Positions 1 to 7,818 of a stretch of DNA of 15,757 nucleotides are shown one piece after another. The notes under the pieces were generated by a model. That model was given only the letters and a program-made list of their open reading frames with translations, was not told the origin of the DNA and did no database searches. Source of the stretch: Rhodospirillaceae bacterium (GTDB lineage Bacteria > Pseudomonadota > Alphaproteobacteria > UBA7985); the NCBI GenBank assembly GCA_002700865.1, contig PAFB01000092.1, positions 1 to 15,757 of the forward strand, given 5' to 3'. A program made the position numbers and the translations under genes. Numbering within the stretch: the first letter of the stretch is position 1; each line of letters starts with the position of its first letter.

Positions 1-38
1 AAAGGGGCCTGCCACGTCACCGTGGCGGGCCCCTTTTT
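1..38 (+). terminator. Intrinsic terminator of an upstream gene
   Basis: Bases 1-16 pair with 21-36 around the four-base loop TCAC: GCCACG (11-16) with CGTGGC (21-26), a T-G wobble (10/27), then CC/GG, GGGG/CCCC and AAA/TTT. The descending arm runs into a T tract (34-38). This is a textbook rho-independent terminator on the plus strand, so a plus-strand transcription unit ends just left of the window. It also rules out the GTG at 22 as the start of the next gene, since that codon lies inside the hairpin. Confidence 0.9.
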
Positions 39-117
39 CCGTGAACTCCTGCTTAACGGCTGGACAAACAAATCACCACTGACCACTTTGCCTCCAAAAG
101 CACGATGGATGGAGCGC

Positions 118-2601
118 ATGGCTAAGCACATAGCAACGGATTACCTGATTGTTGGCAGTGGAGCCGTCGGAATGGCGGTTGCCGACACCTTGCTCACGGA
201 GACCGACGCGACTTTGACCATCGTAGACCGTTACGCAGCGCCAGGCGGTCACTGGAATGTCGCTTATCCGTTCGTGACGTTGCACCAGCCCAGCGCCTTT
301 TATGGTGTCAGCTCCAAAGAACTGAGCAAAGGCCACATCGATCGCATTGGCCTCAACCAGGGCTTGGGTGATCTGGCCAGCGGCGCTGAGATCATGGCCT
401 ATTACGACGAGGTCATGCGTCAGACCTTCCTGCCCACCGGTCGTGTTCAGTATTTCCCAATTTCCGATTACCAAGGGGAGGGTCGGTTTTCGTCGCTGTT
501 GAGCGGAGAAAGCCAGTCTGTGCGTTACAAAAAGCTGGTTGATGCGACCTACATGAAAACAGGCGTACCCGCTACGCACACGCCGAACTTCAGCATTGAT
601 GACGGTGTAAAATTCATTCCGATCAATGACTTAGTGCGCCAGAGCCAGCCGCCGAAGGACTATGTTATTATTGGCGGCGGCAAGACGGGGATCGATGCTT
701 GTCTTTGGTTGCTGCAAAATGGGGTCAACCCGGATCTCATCACTTGGATCATGCCGCGCGACGCCTGGTTCGTGGACCGAAAAAACACGCAACCGACCAT
801 GGAAAGCTTTGCCAACACCATGGGATCGCAGGCTGCGCTGATGGAATCTCTGGCTCAGGCCAGCGATCGGGACGACGCCTTTGATCGGCTGGAGAGGTCT
901 GGCTATTTCATGCGCTTGGACCCTAATGTCCGCCCAACGATGTTCCACGCAGCCACGATTTCGAGCGCCGAAGCCGACGTGCTGCGGACCATTCGCAATG
1001 TTGTTCGCATGGGCCGGGTGACTCGGCTTTCAAAGGATAGAATCGACCTGGTTGAAGGCCACATTCCGACCTCGCCTGAAACCCTTCACGTCGATTGCAG
1101 CGCGTCTGCAATCACCAATACGGAAACCCGTCCTATTTTCGAGGGCAACGTGATCACGCCGCAGATGATCCGCTCCTATCAACCTGTTTTCAGCGCCGCC
1201 ATGATTGCTCATGTTGAAGCAACCTATGAGGGCGAAGACCAAAAGAATGCGATTTGCGGCGTGGTGCCGGTGCCGAATACCGACGAAGACTTCTTCCGCT
1301 TTACCGCCGCATCGATGATGAACCAGTTCAACTGGGCCCGGGACAAGGAATTGCGGGCGTGGCTGAAGGGAAACCGGCTGGACGGGTTCAGCAAGCTGGT
1401 CGCGAGCGTGCCTGAAGACGATGCACCGCGCCGGGCGATCCTGCAGCGCATCCGTGACAACGCCATGCCGGCCATGATGAAGCTGCAGACATTCTCTGAG
1501 CAACCCAAAGCAAGTCACCCCCAGCCGATCACTGAGCTGCAAGTCAACAAGAGTGATCCCACGCAAATTCGCATGCGGCCCTTTGAACTCGAAGCCCTGG
1601 CTGAGGGCGAGGTGCGAATGAAGGTCGAACAGTTTGGTTTTTCAGCGAATAATGTGACCTATGCAAACATGGATAAGCAGCTGAAATATTGGGATTTTTT
1701 CCCGCTGAAGGGAGAGTTTGATGACGACTGGGGCTTGCTGCCAGTCTGGGGCTTTGCGACGGTTGAGGAAAGCCGCTGTGCTGACCTGCCCGAGGGCAGC
1801 CGGCTGTTCGGCTATTGGCCCACCGCGTCCCACGTCAAGCTACACCCGACAGAAGTCACGCGTGGCCGCGTTTTTGATGGTGCACCGCACCGCTCGGGTC
1901 TGGCGCGCGGCTACAACACGTACCGGCGCGTGGGCGCACCCAATCCGATGATGGACCAGCCCATGATGCTGCTCTCGCCGCTGTACATGACGTCGTGGAG
2001 CCTTTGGGATTATCTGGGCGACAAGCAGTGGTTTGGGGCGGAGCGGGTGCTGATTTTGAGTGCCTCATCGAAAACCAGCATCGGGCTTGCAACGGCCTTG
2101 ACCATGGATGCCACGGCTAAACCTAGCACCGGCCTGACCAGCGCGACCAACCGGGAATTCGTCACGGGCCTCAATCTCTATGAGCAGGTCATGACCTACG
2201 ATGAGATCAGCGCGCTGGATGCCACAGAGCCGACTGTGATTGTCGATATGTCGGGGAACGCGCGCCTGCTTGCTGCGATCCAAACGCACCTGGGCGAGGC
2301 TCTGAAGTACAGCATTATGGTTGGGTTTACGCACTGGGAAGAACCCGCCAAAGGCACCGGAATTCCCGCAGACCGGCGAGAGATGTTCTTTGCGCCGGGG
2401 CAACTGCAGAAGCGGTCAGACGCCTGGGGCGCCAAAGAACTGGACCAGCAGATCACCGCCTTCATGATGAAGGCGGGCATGCAGGCGCAGGCGTGGATTT
2501 CCTATGAAACGCATCAGGGGTTGGCGGCACTGACCACGCTCTACGGGGACGTGGCGCAGGGTAAGGTTGCCCCGAACAGGGGGCTGGTCATCCAATATTG
2601 A
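118..2601 (+). CDS. FAD/NAD(P)-binding monooxygenase-like protein fused to a DUF2855 domain
   Basis: Encodes about 827 residues in two parts. The N-terminal half (about 1-465) has a dinucleotide-binding motif GSGAVG at 13-18 preceded by a hydrophobic beta strand, then PGGHWN with a following YPFVTLHQPSAFYG stretch (about 42-62), and a second Rossmann motif GGGKTG at 186-191. This order, FAD site then NAD(P) site, is that of flavin monooxygenase-like oxidoreductases. The C-terminal half (about 470-827) matches what I recall of DUF2855 proteins, which are distantly related to medium-chain reductases: FSANNVTYA near 508-516, YWDFFP, PVWGFA near 542-547 and a FGYWP stretch. Substrate is unknown; an NAD(P)H-dependent redox reaction is inferred. 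ATG 118 is chosen because GGAG lies just upstream (111-114) and the FAD motif follows at the usual distance; ATG 109 is the alternative. It stands alone between a terminator and the copper operon 48 bases downstream. No frameshift is seen. Confidence 0.85.
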   Translation: MAKHIATDYLIVGSGAVGMAVADTLLTETDATLTIVDRYAAPGGHWNVAYPFVTLHQPSAFYGVSSKELSKGHIDRIGLNQGLGDLASGAEIMAYYDEVMRQTFLPTGRVQYFPISDYQGEGRFSSLLSGESQSVRYKKLVDATYMKTGVPATHTPNFSIDDGVKFIPINDLVRQSQPPKDYVIIGGGKTGIDACLWLLQNGVNPDLITWIMPRDAWFVDRKNTQPTMESFANTMGSQAALMESLAQASDRDDAFDRLERSGYFMRLDPNVRPTMFHAATISSAEADVLRTIRNVVRMGRVTRLSKDRIDLVEGHIPTSPETLHVDCSASAITNTETRPIFEGNVITPQMIRSYQPVFSAAMIAHVEATYEGEDQKNAICGVVPVPNTDEDFFRFTAASMMNQFNWARDKELRAWLKGNRLDGFSKLVASVPEDDAPRRAILQRIRDNAMPAMMKLQTFSEQPKASHPQPITELQVNKSDPTQIRMRPFELEALAEGEVRMKVEQFGFSANNVTYANMDKQLKYWDFFPLKGEFDDDWGLLPVWGFATVEESRCADLPEGSRLFGYWPTASHVKLHPTEVTRGRVFDGAPHRSGLARGYNTYRRVGAPNPMMDQPMMLLSPLYMTSWSLWDYLGDKQWFGAERVLILSASSKTSIGLATALTMDATAKPSTGLTSATNREFVTGLNLYEQVMTYDEISALDATEPTVIVDMSGNARLLAAIQTHLGEALKYSIMVGFTHWEEPAKGTGIPADRREMFFAPGQLQKRSDAWGAKELDQQITAFMMKAGMQAQAWISYETHQGLAALTTLYGDVAQGKVAPNRGLVIQY

Positions 2602-2649
2602 ACCCTTGTGCGCATTGACCCAAAGTGCTGCGCGGGTCATTGACAGGGC

Positions 2650-2997
2650 ATGATGTCCTTGTTCCGAGATCGACAAATTCGGCTTGCCATGCTGCTGCTG
2701 CACGGACTGGCCGCGCTGTGTTTGTCGCTGGCCCATGTCGAGCGGGCTTTTGCTGCGCCGACGGGGCTAGATCGTGCCGTTTTCTGCCTCAGTGAGGGCG
2801 ATGGGGCAACGGCGTCCGGACTGCCGGACTGCACACTTTGCGCCGACGCAGTGGGTGCTGCGGCGCTGCCGGTTCACGACGCAGGGCCGGCACACCTGCT
2901 GGAAGCCACGGTTTTCAGTGCTCCCGTTTCTCTGAACAACGGCTTCAAGCGTGTCACGCTGCCCTTGGGCTCCCGAGCGCCGCCCTTCCTTTCCTGA
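2650..2997 (+). CDS. Small exported Cys-containing protein, DUF2946-like, of the copper operon
   Basis: Encodes 115 residues. It has a basic N-terminus, a hydrophobic segment (about 12-28) and an AFAA|P-type signal peptidase site near residue 36, so it is probably periplasmic or membrane-anchored. The mature part carries C46 and a CTLC pair (C61, C64), and ends in a RAPPFLS tail. Size, signal, CxxC and Pro-rich tail resemble DUF2946 proteins, which are often encoded beside copper genes; the match is from memory and the similarity is short. An ATG pair occurs at 2650/2653 with a purine-rich GACAGGG just upstream. It is followed after 44 bases by the PCu(A)C gene, so a role in copper binding or sensing in the envelope is inferred from context. 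Function unproven. Confidence 0.7.
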   Translation: MMSLFRDRQIRLAMLLLHGLAALCLSLAHVERAFAAPTGLDRAVFCLSEGDGATASGLPDCTLCADAVGAAALPVHDAGPAHLLEATVFSAPVSLNNGFKRVTLPLGSRAPPFLS

Positions 2998-3041
2998 ACC
3001 CCCCTCCACAGACCCTTCATTTTGTGAATTCAGGAAAGACC

Positions 3042-3590
3042 ATGAAAACGAATATGACTGCCCCGGTCACGGGCCTGACTATGGGCTTGGCGATGAGCCT
3101 CACGCTGGTCACAGCGGCGACGGCCTTCGGCGAAGACATGCACCAACACGGTGTGATGATTTCTGATGCCTGGAGCCGAGAAACCACCCCCGGCGCGCGC
3201 GTCGGCGGCGGCTACCTGACCATCACCAACCACGGCATGAAAGACGATCGCCTCGTCGCGGTTGCCGCTGCGCATGCGGGCAAGGTTGAAGTCCACACCA
3301 TGACCATGAAGGATGACGTGGTGGTCATGCGTCCTGTCGAAAACGGCCTGACAATCCCTGCCGGTGACGCTGTGAAGCTCGCGCCCGGCGGTGAGCATCT
3401 CATGTTTATGAAACTCTCTCACCCGCACGTTGCCGACGAGCCTTTTGAAGCCACTTTGAGCTTTGAACATGCAGGCGAGAAAGTGGTTGTGTTTGACGTG
3501 CTTTCGATGCGCGAGAGCATGGCGCGGATGGTCGATACTGATGATCATCACGACAGCACTGATCACAGCAAAGAGCATCACAACCAATGA
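3042..3590 (+). CDS. PCu(A)C periplasmic copper chaperone
   Basis: Encodes 182 residues. A signal peptide is evident at about 1-29 (hydrophobic run ending in TAATAFG). The mature protein has the PCu(A)C copper-binding pattern H(x10)M(x about 21)HxM: H85, with M87 beside it, M96, then H119 and M121 in GGEHLMFM. The usual SDAWSRETTPGARVGGGYLTITN-like core opens the domain (about 41-63). Family members carry Cu(I) in the periplasm and hand it to the CuA site of cytochrome c oxidase, working with SCO. The C-terminus (166-182) is rich in His and Asp (DDHHD, HSKEHH), which could be an extra metal-binding tail. The reading frame stays open upstream to 2838, but ATG 3042 is chosen because the signal peptide starts there and AGGAAAG precedes it. 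The stop overlaps the SCO start in ATGA, indicating translational coupling. Confidence 0.93.
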   Translation: MKTNMTAPVTGLTMGLAMSLTLVTAATAFGEDMHQHGVMISDAWSRETTPGARVGGGYLTITNHGMKDDRLVAVAAAHAGKVEVHTMTMKDDVVVMRPVENGLTIPAGDAVKLAPGGEHLMFMKLSHPHVADEPFEATLSFEHAGEKVVVFDVLSMRESMARMVDTDDHHDSTDHSKEHHNQ

Positions 3591-4240
3591 AGACCTTTCG
3601 CATCATTCTATGGAGCGCCGTGGGCCTTGCAGTGGTCGTGGTTCTGGCGCTGTTTTGGACGACGAGCCAGCAGCGTTCCTCGACGGCTCAGACCGGTTTG
3701 CTCTCCAACCCAATACCGCTCGAACAGCCCGGAGATGGCGCGTCCAGCGGAAACAGGCCGATGAATGGCTCCCCGTTTTCGCTGATTGAAGCCAACGGTG
3801 AGCCGATCACAGAAGCCGCATTTGCCGGTCGTCCAACGGTGTTGTTCTTTGGCTTCACCTACTGCCCTGAAATTTGCCCGGTATCGCTGTACATGCTGTC
3901 GACGCTGATCGACGATCTGGGCGACGAGCGCGGGGATTTGCAGGCGTTTTTCATCAGCGTTGACCCGGAACGGGACACACCGGAAGTCGTGCAGTCCTAC
4001 ATTTCACCCTTTGCCCATAACATTCGCGGCATTACCGGCGATCTCGCAAGCATCGAGGCGCTGGCCGCCAGCTGGGGGATCTTTGTGGAGAAGGTGCCGT
4101 TGGACGACGGTGACTACACGGTTGATCATGGCGCTTCGATCCTCCTGCTCGACCGCCAAGGCCGCTTCCGGGGCGCTTTTGATCATCGTGACAATCCGGT
4201 GATTGCCTCGGAAAAGCTCAAGCTGATCCTCGCGCTGTAA
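3587..4240 (+). CDS. SCO1/SenC family copper protein
   Basis: Encodes 217 residues. An N-terminal anchor spans about 6-25, placing the thioredoxin-fold domain in the periplasm. The SCO copper site is complete: C93 and C97 in TYCPEICP, and the distal H181 in the VDHGAS motif; ISVDPERDTP (about 123-132) is also typical. The family binds copper or acts as a thiol reductase in assembly of the CuA centre of cytochrome c oxidase. The start codon overlaps the PCu(A)C stop by four bases (ATGA), and a strong terminator follows 18 bases after the stop, so this is the last gene of the copper operon. Residues 30-62 form a Ser/Pro/Gly-rich linker between the anchor and the domain. Confidence 0.95.
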   Translation: MKTFRIILWSAVGLAVVVVLALFWTTSQQRSSTAQTGLLSNPIPLEQPGDGASSGNRPMNGSPFSLIEANGEPITEAAFAGRPTVLFFGFTYCPEICPVSLYMLSTLIDDLGDERGDLQAFFISVDPERDTPEVVQSYISPFAHNIRGITGDLASIEALAASWGIFVEKVPLDDGDYTVDHGASILLLDRQGRFRGAFDHRDNPVIASEKLKLILAL

Positions 4241-4258
4241 CGGTGCGATTCGCTCAGA

Positions 4259-4286
4259 AGACCCCTGTATGTGCAGGGGTCTTTTT
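4259..4286 (+). terminator. Intrinsic terminator closing the copper operon
   Basis: AGACCCCTG (4259-4267) pairs perfectly with CAGGGGTCT (4274-4282) around a six-base loop, followed by a TTTTT tract (4282-4286). It is a nine-pair rho-independent hairpin 18 bases after the SCO stop codon. Confidence 0.92.
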
Positions 4287-4388
4287 ATGCGCCAAAGGGG
4301 GCGTAGGCCGCGCATAACCGTGCTGAGCGGTGTTTGTTTCCCAAAAATCAGCGATGCCTGACTCCCGTTTTAATTTAGTAATCTTCGA

Positions 4389-4826
4389 TTGAATCCCGTA
4401 TTTAGAGACTTCCTCGCTGTCTGCGCGAGCCTGTTTTTGGGTGTTCTGAACGCCAAGCCCGGGTTTGCGCAATTCGAGCACATGCGGCTTGAGTCCGGGG
4501 AGCAGGCGCTGGGTCTGGCGGCTCAGGTCTGCGACACCTCCGCTTTCCCGCCCTTTAATCGAGATGGACCGTGGCGCTTCGTGCTGTGCGATGGGGCTTC
4601 CGTGATTGTGGCCACCTGCAACATAACGGCTTCAGCCCATACGGTTGCCAATCTGCCTGCCTCAATGATGCGGCGGGCGCTGCTTCGGCTGATCGAGAAT
4701 CATGACCCGATCAGCGGCGCAGGCGAGGGCGGTACCGGGGCGCTGGTGCTCACCTGCGAGCTACCCCAGCCGCAATCCCAACCCCAACACCCGATAAGGG
4801 TGCCGTTGAGCGATCAATCCGGCTAG
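4389..4826 (+). CDS. Hypothetical exported protein with four cysteines
   Basis: Encodes 145 residues that I do not recognise. From the TTG at 4389 it reads as a secreted protein: short polar start, hydrophobic run (about 8-20) and a PGFA|Q cleavage site near residue 27. The mature part has four Cys (48, 67, 77, 123), an even number that would suit two disulfides in the periplasm, and a Gln/Pro-rich tail (about 126-137). An in-frame stop at 4371 means TTG 4389 is the only start that keeps the signal peptide; the next ATG (4482) would remove it. No good ribosome site is seen. The gene lies after the SCO terminator in its own unit, and its 3' end converges on hemY with only 22 bases between the stops. 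Codon use looks like its neighbours. A real gene is likely but not certain. Confidence 0.55.
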   Translation: MNPVFRDFLAVCASLFLGVLNAKPGFAQFEHMRLESGEQALGLAAQVCDTSAFPPFNRDGPWRFVLCDGASVIVATCNITASAHTVANLPASMMRRALLRLIENHDPISGAGEGGTGALVLTCELPQPQSQPQHPIRVPLSDQSG

Positions 4827-4848
4827 CGTGGGGTCGTTTTGTCGATGG

Positions 4849-6135
4849 CTAGGCGGCTCGCGTTGGCAGACCAACAGTGCCGCTGGACCCACATTCTGTG
4901 CAAACGGCCCGCCAACGGCTGTGCTCGGTCCCACAGTTTGAGCAAACTTGCGGTTCATGCGGCAGGCTGTGTCCGTCCAACGGCGTTGGCGAGCGGTCTT
5001 CACCGCCGGCTTCCATGGCTTCGAGCCGCAGTTTAAGGGCGTTGACACCGACCGATGCCGATGTCTCAGGCAAGTCCTGCACAGCGTCTCTGGCAATGGC
5101 CAGATCACCGCTTTCGATAGCCGATTCAGCCCGCAGGTACTGGCTGAACAAGGCGTTGGGGTTGGCCTGAATCAGTTCCATGATCGCGGTTCGCTTGCCG
5201 GCGATGTCGATGGGCTTGCAAGCGCGGAGGTAAGTGGTCGCAACCCCTGCCGTAGGCCGGATGCGCCAGGCTTCGACGGCCTGTGCTTTGGCTTTCCGCA
5301 GGTTGCCCAGCTCCAAATTAGCGCGGGCGTCCAGTGACCGGGCCGGTATCAGCTTTGGTTCTTCCTTCGTGGCGCGGTGGGCGTGGTCGGCTGCTTGCCG
5401 CCAAGCGCCTTTCTCTGCGGCCTGAAAAGCAAGATCGGTTTCTGTCAGGGCGAGCCGACTGCGTGCGTCAACCGACGAAAGCAGGCGACGACTGGCCAGC
5501 CGCTTAACCGCCTTTTGTGCGCCTTCCAGCTCCCCTGTTTGCAGGCTCAATTCATAGTCGGTTTCCAGAATCCAAGGCGCGTTCGGCTGGATCTTGCGGG
5601 CGCGTTCCAGCAGTTGTCGAACCTCTTTCCGATCCCCACGCGCCAAGGCCTGCATGATCAGGCCGCGCAGGCCAAGGAAGGCCGTGTCCTCGTTTTTGGA
5701 CATGTCCTCAAAGTACTGTAAGGCCGCTTCTTCATCGCCGTTCAACTGCGCCGCCTGCGCCGTCAGCAGCAGGGTTGCGGGGGTGGTTTCGAGCAGCTTG
5801 TTGGCGCGCCGGGCTTGCTTGTCTGCTTCATCGGGATCACCCGCTGCCAGAGCGACCAGACCGTGTGTGAGCGCCTTGTAGCCCCGGTTTTGGCGGGAAA
5901 TACGGGCGTTTTTCGCGATTTCCGCCGGCATGGCGAGGGTGCGCCGGACGGCAAAATACAGCCAGCCAAACAGCCAGAAGGCAATCAGTAGGCCAAAGAA
6001 CAGGAAGCCAAGATGAACCGACAGGCGATAGCCCATCACTTCAAAAGACCCAGTCCAGTCCGGGTTTTGGCTAAACACATAAGCAACTGCCACCAGCACC
6101 ACCGCCAGGACAACAAACAGGATAAATCGAACCAT
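4849..6135 (-). CDS. hemY: HemY-type membrane protein with TPR region and C-terminal zinc-ribbon-like motif
   Basis: Encodes 428 residues. Two membrane segments (about 3-21 and 41-63) enclose a short periplasmic loop with QNPDWTGSFEVMGYRLSVH, the signature of the HemY N-terminal domain found in proteobacterial heme operons. A long alpha-helical region of TPR-like repeats follows (about 85-380) and should lie in the cytoplasm. The C-terminus carries two CxxC pairs (C398/C401 and C412/C415), probably a small zinc ribbon. This is the TPR protein called HemY in E. coli, not the protoporphyrinogen oxidase of Gram-positives; its precise role in heme synthesis is unsettled. It sits 33 bases after the Mic60-like gene and is probably co-transcribed with it. 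GGGAG lies about eight bases before the ATG at 6135. Confidence 0.9.
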   Translation of the reverse strand: MVRFILFVVLAVVLVAVAYVFSQNPDWTGSFEVMGYRLSVHLGFLFFGLLIAFWLFGWLYFAVRRTLAMPAEIAKNARISRQNRGYKALTHGLVALAAGDPDEADKQARRANKLLETTPATLLLTAQAAQLNGDEEAALQYFEDMSKNEDTAFLGLRGLIMQALARGDRKEVRQLLERARKIQPNAPWILETDYELSLQTGELEGAQKAVKRLASRRLLSSVDARSRLALTETDLAFQAAEKGAWRQAADHAHRATKEEPKLIPARSLDARANLELGNLRKAKAQAVEAWRIRPTAGVATTYLRACKPIDIAGKRTAIMELIQANPNALFSQYLRAESAIESGDLAIARDAVQDLPETSASVGVNALKLRLEAMEAGGEDRSPTPLDGHSLPHEPQVCSNCGTEHSRWRAVCTECGSSGTVGLPTRAA

Positions 6136-6168
6136 AGCGTCGTCTCCCGAAGGGCCTCCTCGTCGGTT

Positions 6169-7620
6169 TTAGTTGGCTGCCGTTGCACGAGCAGAATTCA
6201 GGGTCGTCGTCACCCAATCCCCCAGCAATCGGCGCTGTTCTTCGTAGGTCGTGCGATGGCCCAAGTCGGTTAACAGGGCGTCAAAGCGCGCTTGGGTGTC
6301 CGGGTTCAGGTTCATTTCCACCGTGTCGTCCAGCAGCTCGGTCAAAGCGGCGTCGTAATCGCCTTCCTCCACCCGTGCTGCGGCGCGCGCCATGTTGCCC
6401 TCAATGCCGGGGATGGCGGCGATGTCTTCGATCCGCTCTACCGTGACAAGACTGCCCAGTCGCGCCAGCACTTTACCGCCTGTACCTTCGGCAGAATTGA
6501 TCCGGCTTTCGCTGACCAAGCGGGGGCTGAGGGCGGCAATGGTGTCGGCGAGGATTTGCTGGGTCGGAACCCGGTCATCGGCAATGCCATCGACTGTGTC
6601 GAGGACGGACAGCAGGACGTCTTCGGTAGGGTTCAGGGCTTTGAGCGACGTCATGTGGGGGCGCACAGGCGCGGATGAAGCCAGCGCGTCGCGCAGTTGG
6701 TTGACGGCGAGGACCTTGGTTGAGGTCTCAACGGAGACTTCTTTCATCGCGGTGAACTCATCGCTCAGCCCGCTCATGGTCTCATCCACAACGGCAAGCT
6801 GATCGGCGGTTGCGGCCTTGGTTTGATCCAGCGTGCTGGTCAGACTGGCCACTTTGTCTTCCAGGGATGATTGAACGGTGGCGAGGCGGTCGCCGAGTGA
6901 TGCTGAGGTTTCATCAATTTGGCTAGTCAAGGCGGTCCGGGTTTCTGCCAACAGCGCGTTGCTGCGGCTTGAAAGTTCGGCCATCCCCGCGTCCATCGAC
7001 GCTTGCAGCGTTTCGATTTGCGCTGCTGAAGACGTCTTCACCTCGCCAATGGCTGTAGCGATCTGCTCGGAGACGTCGTTGGGCAGGATGTCGAGTGCCG
7101 CTTCTGCTGATTGCACCCGCTGGTTCATCCCACTGAGTTGATCATTGATTTCGGTCAGAACTTCCTGAACCAGGGCGGCGGCTGAGTCAGTGCTCGCCGT
7201 GGCGACTGCGGGGGCAGGAGCAACCATTTCCGTCTTGAGGTTTTCGACAACCCGGTCGAGTTCGACCGTCAGAGCGGAAACAGAGGCGGCAAAGTTGCCT
7301 TCGATCTGGTTCACGCCGGCTTTGACGGCATCCAGTTCCCCTTGCAGCGCAGCGAGATCAGCGCCACTGCCCATGGGAGCGGATTCAATGGCTTTCAGAC
7401 GCGCTTCAATGCTCTCAAAGGTGGCGTCGCGCTCGCTGGGGCCGGGTGCGTCGCTGCCGCGAATGACCAAGAACAACGCCACCCCGCTGACGATCAAAGC
7501 AGCAACGGCAACAAGGAGGGACAGATTGACCGGGCTCTTTGACGGCTGGGTTGCATCGCTGATGTCGGCATCACTGACATTGGCATCGATGACGGTGGCT
7601 TCCGGAGATTTCTCAACCAT
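6169..7620 (-). CDS. Mitofilin/Mic60-like membrane protein (COG4223)
   Basis: Encodes 483 residues. A polar acidic N-terminus (1-30) is followed by one membrane segment (about 33-53), a long Ala/Glu/Ser-rich coiled-coil region (about 65-330) and a C-terminal domain (about 385-480) with LGSLVTVERI, an ARVEEGDYDAAL segment and a Thr/Trp-rich end, as in alphaproteobacterial mitofilin-signature proteins. Alphaproteobacterial Mic60 homologues, encoded next to hemY, are linked to inner-membrane shaping and intracytoplasmic membrane development. The frame is open to 7749, but ATG 7620 is chosen: AAGGA lies eight bases upstream and the polar-then-membrane layout follows. Downstream hemY is 33 bases away. 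Database names for this family sometimes mention uroporphyrinogen-III synthase only because of its neighbour. Confidence 0.88.
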   Translation of the reverse strand: MVEKSPEATVIDANVSDADISDATQPSKSPVNLSLLVAVAALIVSGVALFLVIRGSDAPGPSERDATFESIEARLKAIESAPMGSGADLAALQGELDAVKAGVNQIEGNFAASVSALTVELDRVVENLKTEMVAPAPAVATASTDSAAALVQEVLTEINDQLSGMNQRVQSAEAALDILPNDVSEQIATAIGEVKTSSAAQIETLQASMDAGMAELSSRSNALLAETRTALTSQIDETSASLGDRLATVQSSLEDKVASLTSTLDQTKAATADQLAVVDETMSGLSDEFTAMKEVSVETSTKVLAVNQLRDALASSAPVRPHMTSLKALNPTEDVLLSVLDTVDGIADDRVPTQQILADTIAALSPRLVSESRINSAEGTGGKVLARLGSLVTVERIEDIAAIPGIEGNMARAAARVEEGDYDAALTELLDDTVEMNLNPDTQARFDALLTDLGHRTTYEEQRRLLGDWVTTTLNSARATAAN

Positions 7621-7818
7621 GGAGTGGTTCCTTAGACTTCGGTGAGGCGCGTGCAGGGTTCGTGGTGTGTGCAACAAAGCAGATAAATAGCAGGTCTTTG
7701 ACCTAAATAGGGACGACGCGACGCCTTTGCCAAATGATTGCAGGGACAAACTAGCGCGCGGTCGGTTTCAAGCCAAGAACAGGTGATGTCTGCACCTTAG
7801 CTGAGGGCATTTGAAATA

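Noticed and set aside
22..117. N-terminal extension of the oxidoreductase from GTG 22
   Set aside because: The codon and the next bases lie in the stem of an intrinsic terminator; the extension has no domain features.
1030..1566. Minus-strand open frame of 178 codons inside the oxidoreductase
   Set aside because: Shadow of the GC-rich coding strand; no recognisable domain.
2838..3041. N-terminal extension of the PCu(A)C frame
   Set aside because: Overlaps the DUF2946-like gene in another frame; a clean signal peptide and ribosome site start at 3042.
4254..4481. Minus-strand open frame over the terminator and the exported-protein start
   Set aside because: Runs through a strong terminator and lacks any family feature.
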